A stretch of DNA of 38,871 nucleotides, from positions 1-38,871 of the forward strand of contig CALMSO010000112.1 in the NCBI GenBank assembly GCA_937872385.1. Direction: 5' to 3'. The notes under the pieces were generated by a model, which ran no database searches, was not told the DNA's origin, and saw only the letters and a list, made by a program, of their open reading frames with translations. Origin of the DNA: an uncultured Saprospiraceae bacterium (GTDB lineage Bacteria > Bacteroidota > Bacteroidia > Chitinophagales > Saprospiraceae). A program made the position numbers and the translations under genes. Positions 1 through 8,482 of this stretch are shown in pieces; position 1 is the stretch's first letter; each line of letters starts with the position of its first letter.

Positions 1-136
1 GGTTTAAAGGTTTATAAAAGTTGAATGGGGTGATAGGGGAATAGAAAGGTTGAGAAGGTTTAAAGGTTGAGAAGTTGAGAGGCTGAGAGGGCAGTTCCAA
101 AATCTGGCATCTGGTATCTAAAATCTATCATCTAAA
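1..136 (+). repeat. Composite octamer/heptamer tandem repeat, copy 1
   Basis: Positions 1-90 are made of degenerate octamers of the type GGTTTAAA, GGTTGAGA, AGTTGAGA and GGCTGAGA. Positions 102-136 are five heptamers in register: ATCTGGC, ATCTGGT, ATCTAAA, ATCTATC, ATCTAAA. The same vocabulary recurs at 11514-11575, 19023-19152 and 29010-29150. The block ends about 20 bases before the start codon of the large membrane protein, so it lies in or near its leader. I see no other gene in the first 156 bases. The left end is cut by the window. Confidence 0.75.
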
Positions 137-156
137 AAAGCATAAGGTCTAAATCA

Positions 157-3100
157 ATGCCTGCGGCAACGAAATATCATCTTTTGGCGGATCTGATCTC
201 GACGCTCGAGACGGATGGTTTCGTTGTGGGTACTGGCAAGCACTTGCAGGTGCAGGAATTGCTCAGCAAGCTACCAGATGATATTGCGTTGGAGTCTTTA
301 GAAACCGTACTGGCACCTATTTTTGCAACCAATCGGCAAGATCAGGAGCGCTTTTACGAACTATTTGGGCAATGTTTGCAAAGGGTACGCGAGATAGAAG
401 CTGTGCGCAAAGGCACTCTTCCCTCGCCCCGCTCAAAAGACGTTGAACTTTGGCGCAACATCGTACTTGCTCTTTTTTTGATTTTGGCAGGTTGGGCCGG
501 TTATATTCTCGAATTAAATATTTTCAAATGGTGGGGCAACCCCACGTTCCTGCTATTGCTGGCACTGGCCAGTGGCGGAACTTATTTTGCTTTCAGCGCT
601 TTCAAGTACCGCTGGAAAAGTATTTTGTACGTATTTTTGCTGACAACCGTAGTAGCGGGTGGCCAAGTACTCAAGCGTTATCTGTTGGTACAAAAACCAA
701 CCGCCACTTACGTTGGATTCCAGATTCAACCCGGTAGCACCACTACCCTGCCCGTGCCGCTTCGCGCCGATCCATTGCTGCGCATGACCCTCTGCAACGG
801 CGCTTCTATGGACACCAGCGCTACCATTGGCAGCTTTTTTGTGGATACCCTCGGCAACCTGACTATTATAGCCAAAGATTCTTTCAGCTTCGATATCCAA
901 GATACCATTTGCGTTTTGGCAAGTTACGCTTCGGTACAAGACACCACCTATTTTGTAGCAACTTATCGCCTGCCCGATTCGCCACCGCCCTCTACCAAGC
1001 CAGACGACGCACCAGCTATGGCAGAATTGGATACCTTGCCAATACCTTTCCCACGCGACTTGGCACAATTGCAAATAGACCCAGAACAACAAGCCAAAGC
1101 CGCTTTTTATCAACGGAACGCCTGGTGGATCAAACTACTGCTGATCGTCCTTTTCGGGGCTATTCTTTGGTCGGTAATGAAATGGCGCGAAAAAAAACAA
1201 CGCCGCCTCGTAGCACAATTAGAGCAGCGCGACAAACCGCCCTACATCTGGCACATTCATGCCGACCAGCGCGAAGACCTTATTTTTGGTGATAATGCCC
1301 GCATTGTGCTCAACCAAGTGCGCCGCCGCCGCTTAGACGAAGCTTACAAACTCGACCTTGGTAAAACCGTAGAAGCCACCGTGCGCAGCGCTGGCCGCGT
1401 GGATTTTCGCTTCCGACAGCAAACCAGCCCGCCGGAATACCTACTGCTCATAGACCGTTGCGGCCTGCACGACCATCGAGCCGAATTGTACGAACAGCTC
1501 TATTTAGCTTTCCGGGCCAATGATGTGAACGTGGAACGCTTTTTCTATCGTGGCGACCCCCGGCTTTGCTTCAACGAACGGCATCCTCGCGGAGTCAACA
1601 TCAAGGAATTGCAACATCGGCACGGCGATGCACGGCTGCTCTTGGTAGGTAATGGCTACGAATTGCTCAGCCCCAGCACCGGGCAACTGTCCAACTGGGC
1701 TACTATTTTCACTACTTGGCGCGAGCGCGCATTATTTACGCCAAAACCGCTCGGCACCTGGGATCGCCGCGAGGCCCAATTAGCCGAGCGTTTCTATCTG
1801 ATGCCTGCTTCCATCGAAAGCTTGGGAGCCACCCTCGAAGAATTTGGTAGCAACGACCCACGTAGCCCACAGGAGCTAATGGCCCGCCTCGAGGATGTGC
1901 AATGGCGCCCTATTGAGCTAAATGGCAGCCTTATCAGCACCTTACGCCAGTATTACGACGAGCCAATGTTGCAATGGATCGCAGCCTGCGCCGTATATCC
2001 ACATTTGCAATGGGATATTACACTTTTCTTGGGCAGCGAATTATCCGCTGAGCGCAACTCCTTACTTTCTTTAGAAAATATTTTGCAACTTACTCGTTTA
2101 CAATGGTTTGTAGAAGGTCGCATCCCGGATGCCGCCCGCGAAGAGCTCTTAGATTACCTTGCCGCACAAGGACTGGAGCAGCGCATTCGGCAACGCCTAC
2201 ACTGGCTCTTCGACCATACGCCCCAGCCTACGCCCGAATCGGTAGCTTTCGATGAATACCGCATGAATAAAGCCGGCAACGAATGGCGCTTTACGCAAAA
2301 CCGAAGCCGCCGCCGCGAATTGGAAGAAGAACTCGCCTCCTACTACGCCGCCGGGCACAATCTGGATACCGTCGTTTTCAAATACCTGCACCGCGAGCGC
2401 ACCCGCCTCGATTTTGAGGCTCCGGATACCTGGAAACGCTACATTTTCAATAATGGCGAAGCTTTTTTCGGTCTGCGCGACTGGGTGTGGGCATTGCCGC
2501 TCTGGGTATTGCTAACTATGGTTATTCTCTTTTTCAGACCCCAATACGAACTTTGCCGAGGCGAGCGCATCCCTTGGCAGGGCAAGGAATTGTGCCTGGC
2601 CAATGGCTCAGATTATTTGATGTATTACGAATCCTTGATTCGAATGGCCATTGCCGAACAAAAACTAACCACCGCAGATAGCCTGCTCAATGATGTCCGC
2701 CAACGACATTACACCACCGGTATGCTCGAAATGCGCCCCGATGCCACGCCACAAACGCCCATTAGCGAAGCCACCCGCCCCGAAGCCGTGGACACGGTCT
2801 GGTTCTTGCGCAATCTTGCTGCTCATTATTACAATGCCGGCGTCAAAATTCACAATGAATGGCTGCATTACAGCGATTCTATCCGGCTGGAGGTAGAACG
2901 CGAGCAAACCCTGCCTCAAGAACAAGACGACGCGGACGCGCAAAACGAACGCCTCCTGCGCTATCAGCGATGGCAAATGCACTCGGACTCCTTGGCCATG
3001 CGTAGTTGCGAAAACTTCCGGCGAGGCAGCCAGCTCTTTACCAATGCGACCCGAGGCGCAGGCTACGACTTTCTATTGGCTATGCAAAAAACCTGCAAGC

Positions 3101-4377
3101 AAACACCAACTATTGTACCTACGGAAGAAGCTTTCAGCGGTACGGTGCGCCTTGCTGGCACCAACCGACCCATTGCTGGCGTATTGGTAAAAACGTTGAA
3201 TGGGAACGTCATGGCGCGCACCAAAGCAGACGGAAGATACGAGCTGTTATTACCTATAGCATTGACCGACAGTTTAATACGCATAGAGTTTTCCGCATCG
3301 GGTTATGCAACGCAGACGGAAGAACTCCGCGTACAGGAGCCGCTCGCTACGGTAGAATTAGAGCCATTGCAGGAACCAAAGGAGAGCGTAGAAATCTATA
3401 CCTACAACGGAATGAGAGGGCTGCGGACAACATCCGGTCGAAATATTCTGCCCGCAAATTATTATAATATCGAGCGAGACCCCGCCAGTGGCCTCTACCG
3501 TGTACAGGTGATGCGCAAATCGGGGCTGGAGATGGGCTACATCAACGAAAACGGCAACATTGTGGTACCGATAGAATACCGCGTGCTGGGTTTCCTGCGC
3601 GACGGGCTGATTCTGGCGGCCAAGGAGCGCTATGGCTACCTCGATCGCCGGGGCAATATCGCCATTTCCTTCATCTATGAAGGTGCCAGCGATTTCAATA
3701 GAGGCGAAGCTGAAGTCATTCAACTTCTTGAAGGACAGCGTTTTACATTCATCATCAACAAAGATGGGCGTTGCGTGCGCAGTTGCCCTCCGGAGTCGGT
3801 TTATGTACAACAAAAAAGTGCCCAGCAAGTCCGTATTGTAGAAAATATCGAGCCAATCAGCCTGTATTTTGATGTGGACGCCACGGTATCTGGCAATTCG
3901 CTTTATAGTGAACTCTACGCTCGGCTGGTCAGTGCCAAATCCGATTACTACCCTGACCCCAAGCGGCAAAATATAGCGCCCGACCAAGAGTCAATTGACG
4001 TTTTTTTCCGGGACATTCAGGGGAATTACAACCGCTTCAATGAGGCTATGGCCACCATTGCCCGCTACCTGAGCAATACCGGCGGCAAGGTCGAAATCAC
4101 CCTGCGCGGCTTTGCGGTGAACAGTACGGACGCCTATAATCAGATTTTATCGGTACGCAGAATTGGTGCCGTCAAAAATTCTATCATGGAATATAACAAC
4201 GGTGAATTCCGGGCTTACGAGGCCAACGGTCGGCTCATTGTGAAAGAAGAAGCGCTGGGTTCCAGCCAATTGGATACCAAGCAAAAAAATGCACTGCGTA
4301 CCAGTGGTAATAATCTGCGCAACCTGCCCAACCTGCAGCACAGCCGTGTAGAGGTACTTGTGCGCTTTGCGAATTGA
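157..4377 (+). CDS. Large multi-domain membrane protein: CoxE/vWA-like, carboxypeptidase-regulatory, WG repeats, OmpA-like C terminus
   Basis: A 1406-residue protein I do not recognise as a named gene. Residues 1-85 resemble the helical N-terminal part of CoxE-type vWA proteins from MoxR-linked loci. Three membrane segments lie at about 101-122, 128-147 and 153-172, a fourth at 323-343 and a fifth at 777-795. Between segments 4 and 5 is a large region, predicted cytoplasmic, with a vWA-like core beginning LLLIDRCG (about 428), where the metal-binding MIDAS pattern looks degenerate. After segment 5 come a helical TPR-like region, a carboxypeptidase-regulatory-like beta domain (about 993-1066, FSGTV...GRYEL), WG-type repeats (about 1112-1190, e.g. 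GYINENGNIVVPIEY) and an OmpA-like end (about 1234-1406: LYFDVD, LSVRR, SRVEV). This suggests a bridge from a cytoplasmic sensor or ATPase partner to the cell wall. Partners would lie left of the window. Domain names rest on motif reading only. It converges on the aminotransferase with a 5 nt gap. Confidence 0.85.
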   Translation: MPAATKYHLLADLISTLETDGFVVGTGKHLQVQELLSKLPDDIALESLETVLAPIFATNRQDQERFYELFGQCLQRVREIEAVRKGTLPSPRSKDVELWRNIVLALFLILAGWAGYILELNIFKWWGNPTFLLLLALASGGTYFAFSAFKYRWKSILYVFLLTTVVAGGQVLKRYLLVQKPTATYVGFQIQPGSTTTLPVPLRADPLLRMTLCNGASMDTSATIGSFFVDTLGNLTIIAKDSFSFDIQDTICVLASYASVQDTTYFVATYRLPDSPPPSTKPDDAPAMAELDTLPIPFPRDLAQLQIDPEQQAKAAFYQRNAWWIKLLLIVLFGAILWSVMKWREKKQRRLVAQLEQRDKPPYIWHIHADQREDLIFGDNARIVLNQVRRRRLDEAYKLDLGKTVEATVRSAGRVDFRFRQQTSPPEYLLLIDRCGLHDHRAELYEQLYLAFRANDVNVERFFYRGDPRLCFNERHPRGVNIKELQHRHGDARLLLVGNGYELLSPSTGQLSNWATIFTTWRERALFTPKPLGTWDRREAQLAERFYLMPASIESLGATLEEFGSNDPRSPQELMARLEDVQWRPIELNGSLISTLRQYYDEPMLQWIAACAVYPHLQWDITLFLGSELSAERNSLLSLENILQLTRLQWFVEGRIPDAAREELLDYLAAQGLEQRIRQRLHWLFDHTPQPTPESVAFDEYRMNKAGNEWRFTQNRSRRRELEEELASYYAAGHNLDTVVFKYLHRERTRLDFEAPDTWKRYIFNNGEAFFGLRDWVWALPLWVLLTMVILFFRPQYELCRGERIPWQGKELCLANGSDYLMYYESLIRMAIAEQKLTTADSLLNDVRQRHYTTGMLEMRPDATPQTPISEATRPEAVDTVWFLRNLAAHYYNAGVKIHNEWLHYSDSIRLEVEREQTLPQEQDDADAQNERLLRYQRWQMHSDSLAMRSCENFRRGSQLFTNATRGAGYDFLLAMQKTCKQTPTIVPTEEAFSGTVRLAGTNRPIAGVLVKTLNGNVMARTKADGRYELLLPIALTDSLIRIEFSASGYATQTEELRVQEPLATVELEPLQEPKESVEIYTYNGMRGLRTTSGRNILPANYYNIERDPASGLYRVQVMRKSGLEMGYINENGNIVVPIEYRVLGFLRDGLILAAKERYGYLDRRGNIAISFIYEGASDFNRGEAEVIQLLEGQRFTFIINKDGRCVRSCPPESVYVQQKSAQQVRIVENIEPISLYFDVDATVSGNSLYSELYARLVSAKSDYYPDPKRQNIAPDQESIDVFFRDIQGNYNRFNEAMATIARYLSNTGGKVEITLRGFAVNSTDAYNQILSVRRIGAVKNSIMEYNNGEFRAYEANGRLIVKEEALGSSQLDTKQKNALRTSGNNLRNLPNLQHSRVEVLVRFAN

Positions 4378-4382
4378 ACCCG

Positions 4383-5555
4383 TCAAACCGATAGTTTTCG
4401 TCGTGCCTCGCTAAAACAGTTGAGCAGCTTTTGAAAATCGCTCGCATCATTATACACATGCGGCGACACCCGAATGGCATTGCCCCGAAACGACACATAT
4501 ACCTGTTCCAAAGTGAAATGTTCTGTTAGTTTTTTCGTATCAAAAACCTCATCGCTGATGCGAATACCGAATAAATGTCCGCAGCGCTCGGCCTCGTCGG
4601 CAATTTCACAACCCATTTCCCGCAGCACCTCCAGCGCACCAGCGCCCAGTTTTTTGGTATAATCCTGAATATTCGCTACGCCCCAGTCCAATAATTGCTC
4701 CAGCGCCGCCGCCAGCATAGGTACTAACACAAAATTGCTCTGCTCGCCTACCGAATAACGCGCCGCACCCGGCTGATAGACCGGCTGATAACGTACTAAA
4801 TTTTTAAAATCTTCGCTATGCAAACGATTGATCCAGTTTTCTTCAATGGGTACGCCTTCATCAAAAACAGCCCCGTAATACGCCAAACCAATGGAATAAG
4901 GTCCAAGCAACCATTTATACCCTGCGCAAATAAGTGCATCGGGCTGCAGCACAGATACATCAATGGGCAAAGCCCCTACCGATTGCGTACCGTCTATCAC
5001 CAACAGGGCGCCCACGGCGCGCGTGCGTTGTCGAATGGCCATCAAATCAAACAATGTACCGTCCGCCCAGTGCACATTGGCGATGGCCACCACGCGTGTA
5101 CGCTCGTCAATAGTTTGCAAAATCTGTTCGTTCCAAGCGGCTGCACGCGCCTCGGACGTAGGGGCATGTATCACGCGCAATTGCACACCCGGTGTAGCTT
5201 CCGCGAGGCGCTGCCAGCTATATACATTGCTCGGAAACTGGTCTTCTACAGTTAGAATACAATCGCCGGGCTGCAACTGCACGTTGCGGGCCACCGTAGC
5301 CATCCCATAAGAAACCGACGGAATAACGGCAATGCGCTCCGGCTTTGGGCTGTGGATGAGTTGTGCAAAAAGCGACCTCAGTTGTGCTATCGGCTCAAAA
5401 AAGTCGTTGATCTGCACTTCAAAAGGCAAGTTTTTGCGCTTCATAGCGGCTATGCCAGCTGCTTCGACGCTGCGCAGTTGCGGCGACAAATAAGCGCCAT
5501 TTAGGTAGCTGACCGTTTCCGGCAATTGGAACAGGGATTTTTGGCAATCGAGCAT
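4383..5555 (-). CDS. Aminotransferase class V-fold PLP-dependent enzyme (cysteine desulfurase / isopenicillin-N-epimerase-like)
   Basis: A 390-residue PLP-dependent enzyme of fold type I. The Schiff-base lysine is in AGYKWLLGPYSIG (about residue 213). The aspartate that holds the pyridine nitrogen is in VIDGTQSVGALP, and the substrate end has an RxSPHVYN motif near the C terminus typical of the family. I chose the ATG at 5555 (MLDCQKSLF): the longer reading starts with TTG at 5609, inside the end of the upstream barrel gene, and adds an 18-residue tail without family features. It is the last gene of the minus-strand run, 50 nt after the anti-sigma/barrel gene. No Cys-persulfide loop was recognised, so a role in Fe-S assembly is not indicated. 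The substrate is unknown. Confidence 0.88.
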   Translation of the reverse strand: MLDCQKSLFQLPETVSYLNGAYLSPQLRSVEAAGIAAMKRKNLPFEVQINDFFEPIAQLRSLFAQLIHSPKPERIAVIPSVSYGMATVARNVQLQPGDCILTVEDQFPSNVYSWQRLAEATPGVQLRVIHAPTSEARAAAWNEQILQTIDERTRVVAIANVHWADGTLFDLMAIRQRTRAVGALLVIDGTQSVGALPIDVSVLQPDALICAGYKWLLGPYSIGLAYYGAVFDEGVPIEENWINRLHSEDFKNLVRYQPVYQPGAARYSVGEQSNFVLVPMLAAALEQLLDWGVANIQDYTKKLGAGALEVLREMGCEIADEAERCGHLFGIRISDEVFDTKKLTEHFTLEQVYVSFRGNAIRVSPHVYNDASDFQKLLNCFSEARRKLSV

Positions 5556-5605
5556 ACTTTCGAGTTGTCTTCTTTGGCCCTCAAGGTACAAAAATGCCCC
5601 GTTTT

Positions 5606-6934
5606 TCAACGGAAATAACGCACCGCTGATAATTGCACCCGCCGATTGAAAGATTGAAAATTCGGGTTTTTAATCATATCGGTCATTCCGTGTTGGTATT
5701 GCAAACGCCAGCTCCAACGTTCAGATGGGTACCAGTGCACTCCCAGCAGCGCCGACATTTCTACACGACGGGTCTCGGATATCTTGAGTCGGTTGCCAGG
5801 TGCATCCGCAAAATTGTAGAGAAAATTACGCACCGTTGACTGGTCCATTGTAATCGGGCTATTGTCCGTGCGCGACAGAAAGCCGCGCTCCCCTTCGAGG
5901 CGACTGACTTGCAACAAGTAAGCTGTTTGCCAACCTGCTTCCAAGCCCCAGCGAGCAGTTGGGCGATAAACGAATGCGAAGGGTACGGCCAACTGACGGG
6001 CGGTCATTGAAAAAGCAACCGGCTCCGCAGGTTGAGGCACTGCTGAAGGGCCAAAGACAGGCTCATTGCCCACGCGCTCTGCCTGCATCATCTCGCTTTC
6101 TTGCCGTTCTATGGGGCGGCGCTGCCCGATCCAGTTGGCGCCAGTTTGCAGTACCCATTGGCGGCCGCGTAGCGGTACGTCCAGTACGAGACCAGCTGTG
6201 TAACCGCTCGGCTCAATGGCGTTGCGCAGTTGAAAACCAGTCGTTGCGCCCCAGCGCCAGTTAGAAACTTGCGGATGCGGTTGTACCATAATTGGCTCCG
6301 GTGTAGCGGTGCGCAGCAGGAGTTGTGGTGTATTCGTTGGCAACCAATTGTAGGTCATAGGCGCAGGTGTGCTGCTTACGGTCGTTTCGTCGGGTAGCTC
6401 TTTGAGCATGGGTGCAGAGGCGTCGGGCGTATCGGTTAGCAAACGGCTATTCGCAGTTGTTGCTTCCTGATTGGATGCTGTTGGTAAATCTGTTTTAATA
6501 CCTGCTTCGCCAGCGCTGGAGCTGTTGTCCGTCGGTTGGTCTTCATTCGGATGCACAGCAGATGACTCAACCAAAGGTACCGATGGTACGTGCATAACTT
6601 CTGTATTGGGCTTGGCTGGCGCGTGTCCGGAAGATGCGTTGCGGGAAGTTGTGGTACCTACCGAAGACGAGGTCTCCTGCGCAGCGGGTGCTTGAGCTAC
6701 GGGGGTATTGGGCTGAGGTTTGGCTTTAGCTGGCAGCGCTGGCGGCGTGTCTTGATGATGATGCCACCACCAAATGCTACCTGCGCTCACACCGAGCAGG
6801 AACAAGGGCAATAGCCACCACCAGAAAGCGCCGCGCCGTCGCTTCTCTTGCACAGGCATTTCTTGGTCGAGTAGCTGCTGCATTTGCTCCCAAGCATGAT
6901 TAACAAACTGTTCATCCAGACGATTATCCGGCAT
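5606..6934 (-). CDS. Anti-sigma-type membrane protein with outer-membrane beta-barrel-like C terminus
   Basis: A 442-residue protein. The N terminus (MPDNRLDEQF...) is a short acidic cytoplasmic segment with a W-E-Q-M-Q-Q-L-L-D helix, as in Bacteroidota anti-sigma factors. One membrane helix follows at about 37-57 (WWWLLPLFLLGVSAGSIWWW), preceded by the positive stretch KRRR. A long Pro/Ser/Thr-rich periplasmic linker spans about 60-215. From about 225 to the end there are alternating aromatic/hydrophobic strands, ending in the terminal aromatic pattern VRYFR of an outer-membrane-type barrel. Its start codon overlaps the end of the sigma gene by 11 nt, which implies translational coupling. 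By family knowledge it would hold the sigma factor inactive at the membrane. The barrel-like part may sense envelope state or reach toward the outer membrane. Confidence 0.82.
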   Translation of the reverse strand: MPDNRLDEQFVNHAWEQMQQLLDQEMPVQEKRRRGAFWWWLLPLFLLGVSAGSIWWWHHHQDTPPALPAKAKPQPNTPVAQAPAAQETSSSVGTTTSRNASSGHAPAKPNTEVMHVPSVPLVESSAVHPNEDQPTDNSSSAGEAGIKTDLPTASNQEATTANSRLLTDTPDASAPMLKELPDETTVSSTPAPMTYNWLPTNTPQLLLRTATPEPIMVQPHPQVSNWRWGATTGFQLRNAIEPSGYTAGLVLDVPLRGRQWVLQTGANWIGQRRPIERQESEMMQAERVGNEPVFGPSAVPQPAEPVAFSMTARQLAVPFAFVYRPTARWGLEAGWQTAYLLQVSRLEGERGFLSRTDNSPITMDQSTVRNFLYNFADAPGNRLKISETRRVEMSALLGVHWYPSERWSWRLQYQHGMTDMIKNPNFQSFNRRVQLSAVRYFR

Positions 6935-7484
6935 GGTAATTCACATTGTAAAGTTGCTGAATCAAGTCTTTCAATTTTTTTCGGGCGATAGATAAATGCC
7001 ATTTAGAGGTACCTTCGCTCATGTTCATTCGCTCGCCAATTTCGGCGTGGCTATACCCTTCAATGGCGTACAAGTAGAATACTTCCCGGGTAGATTCGGG
7101 TAGCATATCTACCAATTTTATAATATCTTCAAAGTATAAATTGCTGATAGCGTTGGCTTTCACTGGCGCGTCGCGGTCTTCTACATCCAAGAAATGAATG
7201 GTATGCTTGCCTTTTTTGAAATAATCGGACAGGCTGTGAAAAACCAGCCGCCGAATCCAGCCTTCCAAAGAACCAGCAAAAGCAAAAGTGTGGATTTTTT
7301 GAAAAACCCGTAGAAACCCGGTATTGACGATTTCCATGGCAATATCTCGGTCATCGGTGTAGCGCAGGCACATCCGCATCATGGTCGGAAAAAACCGACG
7401 AAACAATAGTTCCTGATGGCGGCGGCTGTTGTTCACGCAACCTTCCACCAGCTCCTTTTCCGAGTATTGCTCAGGTTCTGTCAT
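6924..7484 (-). CDS. RNA polymerase sigma-70 family factor, ECF type
   Basis: A 186-residue sigma factor. Region 2 is at about 20-85, with an R-Y-T-D-D-R-D-I-A-M-E-I-V-N core for core-enzyme and -10 contact. Region 4 is at about 125-180 (LPESTREVFYLYAIEGYSHAEIG, then the helix-turn-helix EGTSKWHLSIARKKL). The start is the ATG at 7484 (MTEPEQYSEKEL). The frame extends upstream to 7613, but that stretch overlaps the preceding gene and has no sigma-like residues. The downstream neighbour is the likely cognate anti-sigma factor, overlapping by 11 nt. Targets cannot be told from sequence. Confidence 0.92.
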   Translation of the reverse strand: MTEPEQYSEKELVEGCVNNSRRHQELLFRRFFPTMMRMCLRYTDDRDIAMEIVNTGFLRVFQKIHTFAFAGSLEGWIRRLVFHSLSDYFKKGKHTIHFLDVEDRDAPVKANAISNLYFEDIIKLVDMLPESTREVFYLYAIEGYSHAEIGERMNMSEGTSKWHLSIARKKLKDLIQQLYNVNYHAG

Positions 7485-7548
7485 GCAATAAAATAAGTCA
7501 ATTGTCAAAAGTCGGGTGTAAAAAGCCAAACATTCAAATAATGTATTT

Positions 7549-8436
7549 TCAAAACAGCACACCAAAGCGGAGGCAAAGGCGCTTATACCAGATGCGCTGC
7601 TCCTGACGTTCAACGCCGCCCCACCAGAAATTCCATTCGCGCTGTAGCGTCACCTGTTGAAAGCGATAGCCAATATCGAGCGTAAAGTTCACATCTTCGC
7701 GCGCGCCCATGCGCAGCCCCAGCGCCGGATGCACCAGCAAACCGCCGGTAGCTTTGGTGATTCCCGCCTGCTCATTTCTAAACGCTGCACCGTAGCCTGC
7801 CGCCACATGGTAGTAAAGCGAGCGCGGTTGTGCTCGAAAATAGCCACGCACCTCTGCCGTGATGGGTAGCACTTGGGCCGCCACGTTATCCACCACTGAA
7901 TAGCTATCAAATCCAAGCCCCAGCCCTACTCCCAAAAGGCGGTGCCATTGGTAGCCTGCGCTGGCGGCCATGCCAAAACCCAGATCAGCATCGCCAAAAT
8001 GAGCCTGCCCGAAAGCGGGGCCGCCCTTGAGGCTGTAGTATATTCCCCGTTCGCGGAAAGCGTACGGAACATCCGCTGCCACCGATTTAATTTTTTGTCG
8101 CCCAGCATTCGTTCTGCGTAGGGCCGCACCTGTCGAATGAATGTGCATACTTTCAATCATGCTGGGGAATAGCTGAATGACCCGATATTCTTGCAATTCC
8201 GATACGGTTGCTGCATTCGTACGACCAGCCGACCACTTTTGCAAGGCTGCCTGTTCCAGTATGTCTGGTATGTTAATTTCAAAATGGATGCCGCGCCGAG
8301 GATGGTATTTCGTGAGCGTACCAACTAATTGGCGACCGTCGTGCAGGGTCAGCGTGTCGAGTCCATGCTGGGCTGTGCCCGAATTTGCTATGAGCAAAAA
8401 CAACAGGCAGGTGCTTATAATGGTTATGATTTTCAT
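7549..8436 (-). CDS. Outer-membrane beta-barrel protein with N-terminal beta domain, hypothetical
   Basis: A 295-residue exported protein. The signal peptide MKIITIISTCLLFLLIANS ends near GTAQ|HG. A small beta domain follows (LDTLTLHDGRQLVGTLTKYHP, about 25-50). The C-terminal two thirds (from about residue 120) alternate glycine and aromatic residues as in eight-stranded outer-membrane barrels, e.g. GFGMAASAGYQW, YYHVAAGYGAAF, PALGLRMGA, ending in LCLRFGVLF with a terminal Phe. The ATG at 8436 was chosen because the signal peptide begins there. Upstream in-frame codons lie in the spacer after the LVIVD gene. It follows that gene by 46 nt and probably shares its transcript. Function unknown. 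Confidence 0.78.
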   Translation of the reverse strand: MKIITIISTCLLFLLIANSGTAQHGLDTLTLHDGRQLVGTLTKYHPRRGIHFEINIPDILEQAALQKWSAGRTNAATVSELQEYRVIQLFPSMIESMHIHSTGAALRRTNAGRQKIKSVAADVPYAFRERGIYYSLKGGPAFGQAHFGDADLGFGMAASAGYQWHRLLGVGLGLGFDSYSVVDNVAAQVLPITAEVRGYFRAQPRSLYYHVAAGYGAAFRNEQAGITKATGGLLVHPALGLRMGAREDVNFTLDIGYRFQQVTLQREWNFWWGGVERQEQRIWYKRLCLRFGVLF

Positions 8437-8482
8437 TGGCAGCATTTTGTCAAGGACATGGACAAGTATAAATAGTTGCTTT

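Noticed and set aside
5556..5609. TTG-initiated extension of the aminotransferase
   Set aside because: It overlaps the barrel gene stop and adds 18 residues outside the family alignment; the ATG at 5555 fits better.
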